64,000 bases of DNA from Xestospongia muta. Lineage: Eukaryota; Porifera; Demospongiae; Haplosclerida; Petrosiidae. Where the stretch lies: the NCBI GenBank assembly GCA_963693285.1, contig OY848918.1:10897092-10961091 (forward strand), written 5' to 3'. A program made the translations under genes and the position numbers. This document shows positions 45,174-56,320 of this stretch, one piece after another; position 1 is the stretch's first letter; each line of letters begins with the position of its first letter. The notes under the pieces are model-generated. The model saw only the letters and a list, made by a program, of their open reading frames with translations, had not been told where the DNA came from and did no database searches.

Positions 45174-45660
45174 TGGCAAAGGAAGTAGGCGTTCCTTGTT
45201 TAGTATTGGGCGTGGTCCGACCTTGCACACGTGCCATCACATTTGTATGTTACTTGTACTTGGTCCTAAGCCTAGTCAGGGCTAGGGGTACATATCCACT
45301 TGTTGAGTTATAACCAGTTTTCTTTTTTGTGTTGTCTTTAGCTAAACGTTTTTGGAGTTAAGAAGTTAATCTTCTGTTGTATATTTTATTTTCTAGGTAG
45401 TGTTTTGCTTAAAGGTAATTGTAGGTATGTGTGTGTACATGATTTTGTTTTCAATGCCAAAACCTCATTCTATCTCCAGGCACTCATTATCTGAATCAAG
45501 TTCTATCTATTATAGTAGAGGTTGTGTCTTTGTCTGTTTTGGTTATGTCATTACAGTAATACAGTTTGATATTTTTAGTTGCCAATTTTTGATGATCTCA
45601 TGCATAAAAGCAAAATTGTTATATCAGGCCTATTTGTGTTAAACTTTGTTGTATAACACT

Positions 45661-45795
45661 GAGCCATTGCAAGTTTACTGACTTGTTGCAAGTTTACTGA
45701 GTCATTAGAGTTTACTGACTTGTTGCAAGTTTACTGAGTCATTGCAAGTTTACTGACTTGTTGCGAGTTAACTGAATCATTACAAGGTTACTGAG
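45661..45795. repeat. 19-bp minisatellite with alternating variants
   Basis: About seven units of GCAAGTTTACTGACTTGTT alternate with GCAAGTTTACTGAGTCATT, so the true period is about 38 bp. One unit is 18 bp and the last two are degenerate. Confidence 0.9.
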
Positions 45796-46405
45796 GTAAT
45801 GTGTCATGTGTATATTATACATGATTTAGAAGAGTTGTTCACAGGTTATACCTTGATCAAGTTTCTCATGGGGCCATTATATATCCATAAATCCTCCAAT
45901 AGGCTAAAATTATAACTATAGCTTATTAGAGGGTTTTGTATGCTAATTAGTACATGCACAGCTGAGTGAACTTGTAATATACAGAAATAATATTCTTCAT
46001 CACTACACTTCACGCAAATTTCTATTTCAATGATATATTAGTTTATAGTTTGTTAACATTAAATGGCTCTTGATTTAAGAGCCATTTAATATTGATTGTG
46101 TTGAATGTGGACAAAGCTTTATGTAGTTGCATTATTACAGATAGTTTCATGACTGTCAAGGACTGAATAGTACTATTTTACACTGAAAATTTGTCAAATC
46201 TGTTTATAGTTTTGCAATCCTTTACACAATGATAAGGGTTTTTGTCCTCACTGATTTGTGAGATATCTCATAAAGCATTATTTAAAATATGGTATAACTA
46301 TGCAACAATGTAGGATGCACAGACTGTTGTTTTAGTAGTAAAATAACTCTACCACTTACCTCTATTAAGTGTAAGGACAATTATTCAAAGTATTGTTTAC
46401 TCTTA

Positions 46406-46665
46406 CACACTTTTGTCACAATTGAGGCTCCTTTGTCCTCACAGACTTTATAGTGAATGGGATGTTCAAACTATTTTGTTATGCACTTTTGTCACACCTA
46501 TGAGGGTCTTTTGTCCTCACTGACTTTATACTCAATGGGATTTTGATAATGCATTAATGTACATGTATTATATGGACAAATATTCAAACTATTGTTACCC
46601 TTGCGCACTTTTGTCACAACTATGAGATTCTTTTGTCCTCACTGATTTTATAATCAATGGGATTT
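46406..46665 (+). promoter_or_regulatory. Triplicated FReD promoter element
   Basis: Three units at 46406-46463, 46483-46544 and 46603-46665 each read CACTTTTGTCACA.CTATGAG, then TTTTGTCCTCACTGA, then TTTATA, then TCAATGGGAT. A single related unit lies before the 58551 gene (58427-58493). The core resembles TTGTCATAACTGTAAGGCTC TATTGTCCTTGC in the MSLS-type promoters. The element is probably a transcription-factor platform; this is inferred from conservation only. Confidence 0.6.
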
Positions 46666-46711
46666 AGCAATGCCTGCAAAACAGCACAATTTTTTACTCT
46701 AATTTTTCGTT

Positions 46712-47785
46712 ATGGTTGTCTTCACTTGTCTACTATTTATCTTGATTAGCAGCTTCTTTGCTGATGCTCAAGAGTTTAAGTTTACTGCTTCTTGTGGTAA
46801 CTCTCATTTATCAACATCTACTGAAAACAAGAGTTGTCAAACTTTCAATGAGAAGTTTGACAAACTACTCTTGTCTCTAGCTAAGGATGATAAGTCTTCC
46901 ATCTCTGTAAGCAATGGTACACGATCTGTGTTAAAAGATTATCTACTAGCACAGAAGATTGAGTCTCTCTCTCGACAACCTCCTTGTTCATATATTCCTG
47001 GGTCTTGTGCAGATATTAAAGATCATTGGCCTCATAGTCCATCAGGTTACTATACCATAGCTACCAGTAATGGAGACACAACTACTGTCTATTGTCATAT
47101 GGAGAAGTTATGTAAGAGTAATGGACCTTGGACTAGAATTGCTTACCTCAATATGTCTGATCCAACTCACCAGTGTCCCCCTGGGTTTAGGCCATATACT
47201 GATAGCCATAATAATGTAAGAGCTTGTGGTAGACCTACTGGTACTACTGGTGGATGTCAGGCTCAGGTTTATTTCTCTCCTCCTAGTAATGGATATAAGG
47301 AAGTATGTGGTAAAGTGATTGGTTACCAATATTACAGTACAGATGCTTTTGCTCACAAATCAGAACATACAATTGACAGTTATTATGTTGATGGTGTTAG
47401 TCTAACATATGGTTCATATCCTCGTAAACATATCTGGACATTTGCTGCTGGTTATTTTGATAATATTCCCCGTTCTGACAACTGTCCATGTTCTTCTGGT
47501 AGTCCTCAAACTGTACCTTCATTTGTTGGTAATGACTACTTCTGTGAATCTGGTTGTTCTGACTCAGTTATATCTCAGAAACTTTACACTAGTGATTCAT
47601 TGTGGGATGGAGATGGATGTGGATCTGTTGAACAAGATTGTTGTAATGCTTCTGGTCTACCTTGGTTTCATAAAGTTCTCACTTCATCAACTACCAAGGC
47701 TTTGGAGATGCGTATTTGTGCTGATGGTGGTCCTAACAATGATGAAGATATTCCGATAGCCTCTTATGAGATTTTTGTTAAATGA
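46712..47785 (+). CDS. FReD-like secreted protein, 357 aa
   Basis: A complete single exon. The signal peptide is MVVFTCLLFILISSFFADA, of the same type as the 58551 gene, cleaved before QEFKFTASC. The mature N-terminal part has KSCQTF and SVLKDYLLAQKI. The linker is Cys-poor except for PPCSYIPGSC. The fibrinogen-like block is complete, with a two-residue insertion in YTDSHNNVRACG. The C-terminal half has all blocks. Variable loops are AFAHKSEHT, YFDNIPRSDN and DSVISQK. GSVEQDCC replaces GSLEQDCC. It ends SYEIFVK at 47785. It is head-to-head with TM2D3, 1.5 kb away, and has a triplicated promoter element upstream. Confidence 0.9.
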   Translation: MVVFTCLLFILISSFFADAQEFKFTASCGNSHLSTSTENKSCQTFNEKFDKLLLSLAKDDKSSISVSNGTRSVLKDYLLAQKIESLSRQPPCSYIPGSCADIKDHWPHSPSGYYTIATSNGDTTTVYCHMEKLCKSNGPWTRIAYLNMSDPTHQCPPGFRPYTDSHNNVRACGRPTGTTGGCQAQVYFSPPSNGYKEVCGKVIGYQYYSTDAFAHKSEHTIDSYYVDGVSLTYGSYPRKHIWTFAAGYFDNIPRSDNCPCSSGSPQTVPSFVGNDYFCESGCSDSVISQKLYTSDSLWDGDGCGSVEQDCCNASGLPWFHKVLTSSTTKALEMRICADGGPNNDEDIPIASYEIFVK

Positions 47786-48975
47786 AGAAGTTTCTTTATG
47801 AGTGATGGATGAATTATTACACATAATTGTATTTACATTTAGTCATAGCTTCTTATGATTTTTTTGTTAAGTGAATGAATTATTACTTTTATAATTACAT
47901 TTAGTCATATTGTATATGTGCATGGATTTAAGTGTTTTGTCCTGTGTTTCCCAACTTTTTTGAATATATTATGAACTTTTAATTTACATTTGATCAGATT
48001 TTAAAGTAATGGAGATTTAATTAAGAGATTGAGAAGATGGTGTTTGCTTCCATGCTACTTTTAATTCTTAAGACAGCAATTTATATAAATTATATTAGCT
48101 GGAGAATTACATGCTAATGGAATTCTGACAACTCTCATCAATGCTAGAACACTTGCTAGCTAAGATTTCAAAAAGGTTGTTCTTCAAGACTCAACAATGT
48201 TATTTAAATAATTTAGATGAAACCAATAGGTCTATTATCTGTGGAAGTAGTGTGTCTATAAAATCTCAGTATCTAGATAAGAGTAACTGCTAACACTTGT
48301 TGTTCAATACTATCATTTGAAAAGGCAATGACATAGCAGCTTATGTTTTGCTTTTGTTACAATTTATAAATGCATACAATAATATTCTCAAAAAGCTATT
48401 GCATAGAACTGCATTCCTAGATGTTGAATGTATGTAATATAATATGTATGCATGTATATACTTAATGCCCAAACAAATTTTCTGTACTAAGTATTTCTGT
48501 CAGGGGAAATGGGGATAGGATGCAATACCCACTTAAATATGTTAATTAATTAGAAACTTCTGTAACAAATATCATGGTTGTTTTCTTTCTTCAGGTAAAC
48601 CCCACCCACAGGATATCAGTTTGAGGTCACGTGGACGGAGACCTGGAATCTTAATATGTTTGTAAGAACTACCATAAATTTGGAAAGTCATGCAGATGTG
48701 AAGAGAGGAACTAGACAAACTTTAAGTCAAGTATAAATGGTATTACCCTAACAAGAAATTAATGCAATCTTGTATATTTTTTGTGAGATTGTAGTATATA
48801 AAATTTAGTATATTGCTTGAAAGAAAATATCTTTAAAATTTTGGACTAGGTCAGAGTATAACTATCATGTTTATGTAAGTACAACAAAATGGAAACACTA
48901 AAAATAATATAATTATTATAACAAATAGTTGTATACTGAATGATCCTCTTGACTAGTACTACATAATCACCAACA
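47786..48975. repeat. FReD 3' module flank, copy 1
   Basis: No gene. It is collinear with 53712-54850 and partly with 59538-60540. Landmarks are TGTGGAAGTAGTGTGTCTAT, GCTAACACTTGTTG and the block starting GGTAAAC at 48594, followed by CCCACCCACAGGATATCAG and AAATTTGGAAAGTCATGCAG. Confidence 0.6.
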
Positions 48976-49370
48976 AACAAGAACAATGTCTGAAATATGA
49001 ACTGAGTTACCAAATAACAGAAAGACAATGCAACAGCAACATGTTAAATTATTCTGGTCATCCATGATATAAAGATAGATATGAAGATCACAGCCTCATT
49101 GGTCACACAATCCAAAATGCAAAAGAAGGAAAAGATGTAACCAATCACTGATAAAAAAAACTTGCTTTTCTGATTGGAGTATCTCCTTAAGAATAAAAAG
49201 ATCATTGGAATTATTATTATCCATATGATATTATAATGTTACAAAATTATTTGTCAGCCATCTTGGAATATTGATTGTGATGAACTTGCGTTGAGCAACG
49301 TGAAAAAAGATACTTGCACGAAGGAGTATTGCTGAGAATAACATACAATCCAGGGTAGCTCTAAAAGCCA
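48976..49370 (-). pseudogene. Fragment of the multi-pass membrane protein gene
   Basis: The minus strand matches the 5' half of the gene at 61932-62885. It includes the exon start with acceptor (AGCTACCCTGGATTGTATGT), LFSAILLRAS-like, LTNNFV-like, SVIGYIFSFFCIL-like and the region encoding NEAVIFISIF. The frame is broken by small indels, and the C-terminal half is missing. Confidence 0.65.
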
Positions 49371-49554
49371 AAAATTGTTCAAATAACTAGTAAATTGTAA
49401 ACCAATTGGTGGAGTGAGCCTGATCAAGCTTTTGTTATCATGTAAAAAACAATATAATAATAATAGTTAATCAAACTATTAAGTTATAATAATGAAAAAG
49501 CCAAATTCTAATACTTTATTTTACTAGAGTTATAATAGAGAAAACAATACAATT
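49371..49554. other. Short AT-rich spacer
   Basis: No gene seen. It lies between the membrane-protein fragment and a FReD 3' remnant. Confidence 0.4.
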
Positions 49555-49713
49555 GACCAAGATTGTTGTAATGCTTCTGGTCTACCTTGATTTCATAAAG
49601 TTCTCACATGTACATCATCAACTACTGAGGATTTGGAGATGCGTATTTGTGCTAATAGTGATACTAATGATGAAGATATTGCAATAGCTTCTTATGAGAT
49701 TTTTGTCAAATGA
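49555..49713 (+). pseudogene. FReD-like 3' remnant
   Basis: Contains only the last 52 codons: DQDCCNASGLP, then TGA for TGG, then FHKVLTCTSSTTEDLEMRICA and ASYEIFVK. The LTCTSS insertion and NSDTNDEDIAIAS tail place it closest to the 58551 gene. Confidence 0.8.
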
Positions 49714-49949
49714 ACATATTTCTTTATTAGTGATGAATGAATTATTACTATGTATCATATAGTGCATGGTTAATATAAGTAAATATTTTTGTCCTGTTTT
49801 AAATTTGATTGGATTTTAAATTTGTAGAGTTTCATTATTTGAAACAGTGGAAAGTTGAAAAGATCGTGTTGGCTTACATGCCGTCTCTTTTAATTCTTAA
49901 AACTGCCTGTCTTTATTGGAGGATTAGATTCTAATGGTACTCTGCCAGT

Positions 49950-50032
49950 CTTTGGAGATGTGTATTTGTGCTGATGAGGGTACTAACACTGAAGACATCC
50001 TAATAGTTTCTTATGAGATTTTTGTTCAATGA
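49950..50032 (+). pseudogene. FReD-like 3' remnant
   Basis: The last 27 codons only (LEMCICADEGTNTEDILIVSYEIFVQ then TGA). It is joined to flank DNA on both sides. Confidence 0.75.
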
Positions 50033-51398
50033 ACATATTTCTTTAGGAGTGATGTGTGAATTATTACAACATATCATATAGTGCATGGATTGAAACTTAA
50101 TATCAGTAAATAACTTTGTCCTGTGCTTCCTGAGCTATGAGTATGATAACTTTGTTGATAACTATTTAAAATTTTTATAATTAGTAATCATATTGTTTTT
50201 CAGGTAGACTCCACCCACAGAATATTTGTTTGATGTCACATGGACAGTGGACCTGAAATCTTGTGACGGTATAAGAAGTACCATGAATTTATAAAGTCAT
50301 GTGAATGTAAAGAGAGGAACTAGACAAATTTTTAGTCAAGTATATATAAATGGTACTATCATATATATATAGTAGTGTAGGAAATTAATGTTTTGTTGCA
50401 TATTTTTGGTGAGATCAGAATATATAAGTTCCTTGAAAGATAATGTCTTTCAAATTTGGACTAGGTCAAAATATAACTATAATGTTCGTATAAATACAAC
50501 AAACAATGGAAAGACTAAAAATTTAATAATATGACAACTAGTTGTATAATAAATGATCCACTTGACTAGTACTATGCATAATCACCAACAAACAAAGAGT
50601 TCAGAAGTCCTGTGCTTCAAATGAGGCACAGTTGACATTGAGTAGGCATGATAAAATATATGTTAATAATATGTTATGGAATTTTCTTGTTAGTTATTGT
50701 TTGTAATACCAACTGCATATTTTTGTATGTAACATATATATATAATATATATACAAAAACTTCATCTAATAATATGTTCTGTGACAGACTGATCAGTTCT
50801 ATTGACATTCCTTCCTAGTAGTAAGTTGATTTAAAATTTATAAAAAAACATGTTGTGTTGCAAAAACGATCTTTCCTGACTCACATCCAATGGGGCTTCC
50901 ACGTACACTTAGGCTCCAGGATTCCGTGCTATTGCTAGCTAGGACTGCCAACGTGGCTTGGTAACCCTCGCCCGAAGACGAGGTAATCCTGGCTGGAACT
51001 TCGCCCTAACTTCAAACCAGCTGTACGGGATTCGAAATTATGGGAAATCATTGTCCTTTCTCAACCGGGACTAAATACACCAGACCTTATCACGTTTAAA
51101 GGGAGACTACCAGCCGTATCCTAGTCTGCCTTTCAGATACTCTTACGAGTATGCTGGTAACATCTCAGAGGTCATGATGCATTGCATGACGCTGGCCCAC
51201 AACACAACCTACCCATGTTTGGTTTGGTTTCCTTTTATACGTACTTACGATTTTGTCTTTAGACTCAAGAGTAAAACTAGTCCCATTTAAGCAAAGTAGA
51301 GCAACACTACTAATTATGTATATATTAATTTTATTTTTAAGAGCAATGAATAAATAAATTAATTAAAAATAAAAAATAATAGAAGTCAAGTTAATATC
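50033..51398. other. FReD flank block, then an unidentified GC-richer block
   Basis: The conserved flank block GGTAGACTCCACCCACAGAA starts at 50203. The stretch 50660-50860 is AT-rich. About 50875-51240 is clearly richer in G+C than its surroundings, with a short hairpin CCTCG/CGAGG in CCTCGCCCGAAGACGAGG. It resembles nothing else in the window and could be a short interspersed element. No gene recognised. Confidence 0.4.
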
Positions 51399-51656
51399 TT
51401 AAAGTTCCAAGAGAGGAAGGCCTGCACCATCCTCCATATCTATATCATCCCTCCATTTCATTCTAGAACCTTTTAAACACAAGTCTGTTGTACAAATAAA
51501 CAAGAAAGGTAGTCTAGCTGGTATCCAACCCATTACCTCACTGCATGATTTATTCCACTTAAAGGACAATCTCTTGTGCCTATTCTTTTCAGGATGACAT
51601 ATACTTTGCAGCCTAAAGCAGCATCCACAAAAGTAATAAATAAGTGAAAGACACAC
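51399..51656 (-). CDS. Uncharacterised small open frame (85 codons)
   Basis: An 85-codon minus-strand frame, Cys- and basic-residue-rich at its start (CGCCFRLQSICHPEKNRHKR) with an acidic end (WRDDIDMEDGAGLPLLEL). I do not recognise it. Composition looks more protein-like than the random frames around it, and it sits between a GC-richer block and a MULE remnant, so it may be a piece of transposon or a stray exon. No splice partner is identified. Confidence 0.2.
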   Translation of the reverse strand: MCLSLIYYFCGCCFRLQSICHPEKNRHKRLSFKWNKSCSEVMGWIPARLPFLFICTTDLCLKGSRMKWRDDIDMEDGAGLPLLEL

Positions 51657-51879
51657 GATGTACTTCTACTGACTCAGAATATTTTCTATTCCTGTTCTGC
51701 TTTTTGTTGATGGTGTTTTGTGATGTTTTTGAGTTGAGAAGAATGATTTTGTTGAGATAGTGCTTTGTTTGGTGGTTCATTTGATATCCAGTTAAATCTA
51801 GATGATATTTCTATTATTGACTTCAAGATTTAATGCTGCTCTTATATTCTTTCTTAAACGTTGCATTCCTTGTAATGTA

Positions 51880-53030
51880 TGTGACAATTTTGACAAATTG
51901 TTTGTTGATTCTTGATAGTGTAGTGGTCTTCAGGCTTTAATGTAGAGGTAACTGGTCATTCATTACACTGAGTTTCTGTTATAGCTTGTATTCTTACAAA
52001 AGCTTTGTCTTTTGCCATCTTCATGAGCAGATGAACACATTTATCCACACATCAATTGATTTTGCCTTTCATATACAAATAGTTTAGTATTTGATGGAAT
52101 GCATCAACATACATGTTGGTGTTGATACTAACTATTTATCCGTAGCATGTAGCACACTGATGTTTGTGTTGACTGTACTCTAGCTTGAAGTACTTAGCGA
52201 ACATTTTGTGTTCTCATTATTGTCAGTACATGTCTTAAACTCATTGAAAAATGTTCAAAGTTGTTGTCATCTTTGTCAACAACTGTGTGGAGAATGTAGT
52301 AGATTTGACACTTCTGCTTTTATCACTGATTTCAAGGCACCTCTCCAGGTATGATCTACATGCCACAAACATAGTTTTTTTGTGGATGTCTATTGAATGC
52401 TGATATCCATGCTTTATAGAACCCATCAAAGACATCAAATATAAACTACTTTGGAGATATTTGTTCCGGTGTTTTTCTTCAAGGTGTTCAAAGTAATGTC
52501 AGTAATATTTGATCCTCTCTGTTACTTAGGCACCATGAAACTGAATAGCCCTCACTGTATACAATATTAGTATATCAGTATATAGGCCTGCTTTTGCACA
52601 ATTTCATAAGATGCATGTGGTATAACTTGAAGTAATTGTACTTAGTTTAGGACACAATAATATGCATATAAAAGTGATGACACAGTATTCTACTGTATCA
52701 ACACTGAAGTGTCCATTCCTAAAAACAACTGAAATTACTAGTGCTGCAGTGACTTGTAACATGAAACAAACAGTGATATTATAGGAACATCCCTCTAATT
52801 TGTTAAAGAAAAAATAAAACATCTGTCTATGAACTTTAAGGACATTAGTCCCTTTCAAAAATTCGATTCTGAAAATTTTTTTAACTAGCGTTGGTACATT
52901 ATACGATGTACACCAATTTATAGTACCTTTCTTTACAAGTTCTTGTGGGTCTTGTAAAAAAAAGGATTTATAATCATATTCATAGTTTTTTTCCTTTTTC
53001 CTGATATTGGCTTTTTGTTGCAATATCAAT
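51880..53030 (-). mobile_element. Decayed MULE-type transposase copy 1
   Basis: Read on the minus strand in shifting frames, the segment gives GYSVSWCLSNRED, FYKAWISAFNRHPQK, CLWHVDHTWRGALKSV, an NTNMYVDAFH segment, YMKGKIN and LLMKMAKDKAF. This order (SWCLSNRED, fY.AW, C.WHVD..WR, TNMYVEAFH..LKY.YMKGK.NKR) is that of MULE-related transposases with a zinc-binding core found in many invertebrates. An upstream 141-codon frame (52604-53029) may be its N-terminal part. Several frameshifts, an about 45-bp insertion near 52150 and stops make it inactive. No terminal inverted repeats were identified. Confidence 0.65.
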
Positions 53031-53594
53031 CCCCATCCCCTAAAAACTAAATATTAACTATACACAACATAGTGTGGACTTCTTGATGGAAAATAGTTAT
53101 TTTAAGTCATAAATCTGCTCTAATATCATGCTATCAATAATAATTATTATTATAAGACAACAAACACTCTATAGACAAGGCCCTTTTTTAATATTAACAT
53201 TATTATAGTTGTTTACTATACGAGACAAACATCACATGTTTCATCAGCACTCTAGATGTTAACATTGACCTTTTCAGGACCTGTTTGTCATCCTTATGGT
53301 CTCTCTTTACCAGAGAGAAGTGTACTGACACGCTCACAATGGTGGGAGGTGCTCTGTATAATTAAAATTGTTCCTGACAATCTTTTAAATGCCATTATAC
53401 TACTACTGAACCGACCAAATATCAAGGTAATAACTAATGGATGTATAGAATATTGTATTAATGGATGCATAATTACTGGATGAACATGTAGTAGTTCTAA
53501 TGGACACATAGGTTACTAAATGGACATATATTAAGTAGTCCTAATGGACATGTACGTTACTAAATGGAGACATATTAAGTAGTTGTTATGGACA
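53031..53594. other. Spacer with short tandem motif
   Basis: No gene recognised. A short imperfect tandem motif (TAATGGACAYATANGTTACTAAATGGA) lies at about 53498-53580. It leads directly into a FReD remnant. Confidence 0.4.
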
Positions 53595-53711
53595 CATAAA
53601 GTTCTCACATCATCAACTACTGAGACTTTGGAGATGCGTATTTGTGCTGATGGTGGTCCTAACAATGATGCAGATATTCCAATAGCCTTTTATGAGATTT
53701 TTGTTAAATGA
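53595..53711 (+). pseudogene. FReD-like 3' remnant
   Basis: The last 38 codons (KVLTSSTTETLEMRICADGG to FYEIFVK, TGA 53709-53711), in frame and without stops. It is joined upstream to unrelated tandem-motif DNA. The long 3' module flank follows. Confidence 0.8.
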
Positions 53712-55290
53712 AGATGTTTCTTTATGGGTGATGAATAAGTTATATTACACATAATTGTATTTTCATTTAGTCAAACCCTCCTATGATTTTTTTGTTAAGT
53801 GAATGAATTATTACTTGTATATTGACATTTAATCATATTGTGGATGGATTGAAGTGTAAGTAATTTTGTCCTGTGTTTCCCAACTTTTTTTGAGTATATT
53901 GTGAACTTTTTAAATTTACATTTGATCAAATTTTAAATTAGTGGAGATTTAATTATTAATTAAGAGATTGAGAAGATGGTGTTTGCTTTCATGCTCCTTT
54001 TTCATTCTTAACACAGCAAAAATTACCTGATATATTTATATAAATTATATTGCTAATGGCACTCTGCCAGCTCTCATCAATGCTGAAACACTCACTAGCT
54101 AAGCTTTAATTAAGGTTGTTCTTCAAGACTCAACAATGTTTTTTTAAAATAATTTAGATATAACCTTAGCCAATAAGTGTACTATCTGTGGAAGTAGTGT
54201 GTCTATATAAAATAATGTCAATATCTAGATAAAATTAACTGCTAACACCTGTTGCTCAATACTGTTATCATTTGAAAAGATGATGACATAGCAGCTCTAA
54301 TGTTATGTCTTTGGTACAATTTATAAATATATACAATAATTATTCTCAATATTCTCAAAGAACTATTACATAGAACTGCATTCTAGAAGTTGAATGTATG
54401 TAATATATGCATGCATTGTATGTACTTAATGCTCAAACAATTTTTTTGCACTAAGTATTTCTGTCAAGGGAAGTGGGATAGGGTGCAATACCCATCTAAA
54501 TGTGCTTATTAATTAGAAACTTTCTGTAACAAATATCATGGTTGTTTTCTTTCTTCAGGTAAACTCCACCCAAAGGATATCAATTTGATGTCGCATGGAC
54601 AGAGGACCTGAAATTTTAATATGTTTATAAGAACTACCACAAATTTGGAAAGTCATGCAGATGTGAAGATAGTCACTAGACAAATTTGGAATGTTGTATG
54701 TTTTTTTTGTGAGATCATAGTATATAAAATTTGGTAGATTGTTTGAAAGATAATGTCTTTGAAATTTGGACTAGATCAGAATATAACTATCATGTTCATG
54801 TAAATACAACAAAATGGAAACACTTAAAAATAATATAATTATTATAACAAATTATAGTTAAGTAAAAAACCCACTAATCTGGTAATGATATGTTAAAAGG
54901 CTATTTGTTGTAATTATAGTTGTCTGAGTTGAGAAGAGCCAACCATGTAAATAAGTTTGCTGTTATACGTGCTATCCACATGGCACTTGCACCAATCAAT
55001 TTAGCTTGCAAATTTGCATTTTATATATAAAATGTGCCTCTCTAGTGCTACGAGAAAGTAGTAAACTATAAAAGTCCATACATTTTCAATAGCACATCTT
55101 TGACATACTTCAAACTTTAAACCTTCAAGGATTTAATGATATCCTGTTAAACCTAGATGATATTTCTATTATTGATTTCAAGATTTAATGCTGCTCTTAT
55201 ATTCTTTCTTAAACGCTGCATTCCTTGTAATATATGTGACAATTTTGACAAATTGTTTGTTGATTCTTGTTGGTGTATTGGTTTTCAGGC
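53712..55290. repeat. FReD 3' module flank, copy 2
   Basis: No gene. It is collinear with 47786-48900 up to about 54850, with the GGTAAACTCCACCC block at 54558. The part after 54860 is unique AT-rich DNA leading into the second MULE remnant. Confidence 0.6.
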
Positions 55291-56320
55291 TTTAATGTAG
55301 AGGTAACTGTCCATTCATTACACTGAGTTTCTGTTACAGCTTGTATTGAAAAGTTTATGCTATGCACATATCTGTTGTCAATGATGCCTATTCAATAAGA
55401 TGTCTTCTCCTTCTCCAATTTTATTTGTCTTTCAAAAGCTTTCTCTTTTCCTATCTTCATGAGCAGATGAACACATTTATTGACACATTGATTGATTTTG
55501 CCTTTCATATACGAATAGTTTAGTGTTTCATGGAATGCATCAACATACATGTTGGTGTTGATACCAACTAGCTTGAAGTACTTAGCAAAGCATTTTGTGC
55601 TCTGACTGCTCTCATTATTGTCAGTACATGCCTTAAACTCATTGAAAAATAGTTCAAAGTTGTTGTCATCTTCGTCAACAAGTGTGTGGAGAGTATGGTA
55701 GATTTGACACTTCTACTTTTGTCACTGATTTCAAGGCACCTCTCCAGACACAATCAACATAGTTTTTTTCTGGATAAATGCTGATATCCATGCTTTATAG
55801 AACCCATCAAAGACATCAAATATAAACTACTTTGGAGATATTGTTCTGGTGTTTTTCTTCAAGGTGTTCAAAGTAATATGTTAGTAATATTTGATCCTCT
55901 CTGCTACTTAGGCACCATGAAACTGAATAGCCCTCACTGTATACGATATTAGTATATCAGTATGAGACAGTATTCTACTGTATCAACACTGAAATACCCA
56001 TTCCTAAAAACAACTGAGATAACTATTGTTGCAGTGACTTGTAACGTGAAACAAACAGTGATTTTATAGGAACATCCCTCTAATTTCTTAAAGAAAAAAT
56101 AAAACATCTGTCCATGAAGGACGTTAGTCCCTCTCAAAAATTATTTCTGATGAGATATTCTAAGAAAGTACACTACAATATTATATCAAGTACACCAATT
56201 TATAGTACCTTTCTTTACAAGTTCTTGTGGGTCTTGTAAAAGCGAGGATTTATAATCATATTCATAGTTTTTTCCTTTTTCCTTTTTCCTGATATTGGCT
56301 TTTTGTTGCAATATCAATCT
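55290..56320 (-). mobile_element. Decayed MULE-type transposase copy 2
   Basis: Better preserved than copy 1 over its C-terminal part. About 55707-55408 on the minus strand reads without interruption IYHTLHTLVDEDDNN, FELFFNEFKACTDNN, KYFKLVGINTNMYVDAFHET, YSYMKGKINQCVNK and KAFERQIKLEKEKTS before a stop. Upstream, WRGALKSVTKVEVS is one frame away, so a single frameshift separates the WHVD region. The C.WHVD part itself is deleted. About 55800-56310 repeats the copy 1 N-terminal region with deletions. It is inactive. Confidence 0.7.

Larger units (their letters stand above)
45174..46711. other. TM2D3 upstream spacer with minisatellite, hairpin and repeated FReD promoter element
   Basis: No gene. 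The TM2D3 promoter should lie just right of 45240. A minisatellite occupies about 45661-45795. A perfect hairpin (14-bp arms) is at 46058-46090. Three copies of an about 60-bp promoter element occupy 46406-46665 before FReD ATG 46712. A degenerate fourth is near 46220-46260. Confidence 0.6.

Noticed and set aside
44986..45240. An 84-codon minus-strand frame overlapping TM2D3 exon 1
   Set aside because: It is Arg-rich at its end and out of frame with the Cys-rich exon, with no splice continuation; the signal-peptide frame is supported by TM2D3 similarity.
45400..45642. An 80-codon open frame right of TM2D3
   Set aside because: Hydrophobic, low-information frame in AT-rich DNA with no homologue or splice partner visible.
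45661..45795. CRISPR-like or operator array
   Set aside because: This is a simple 19-bp minisatellite with two alternating variants and no spacers.
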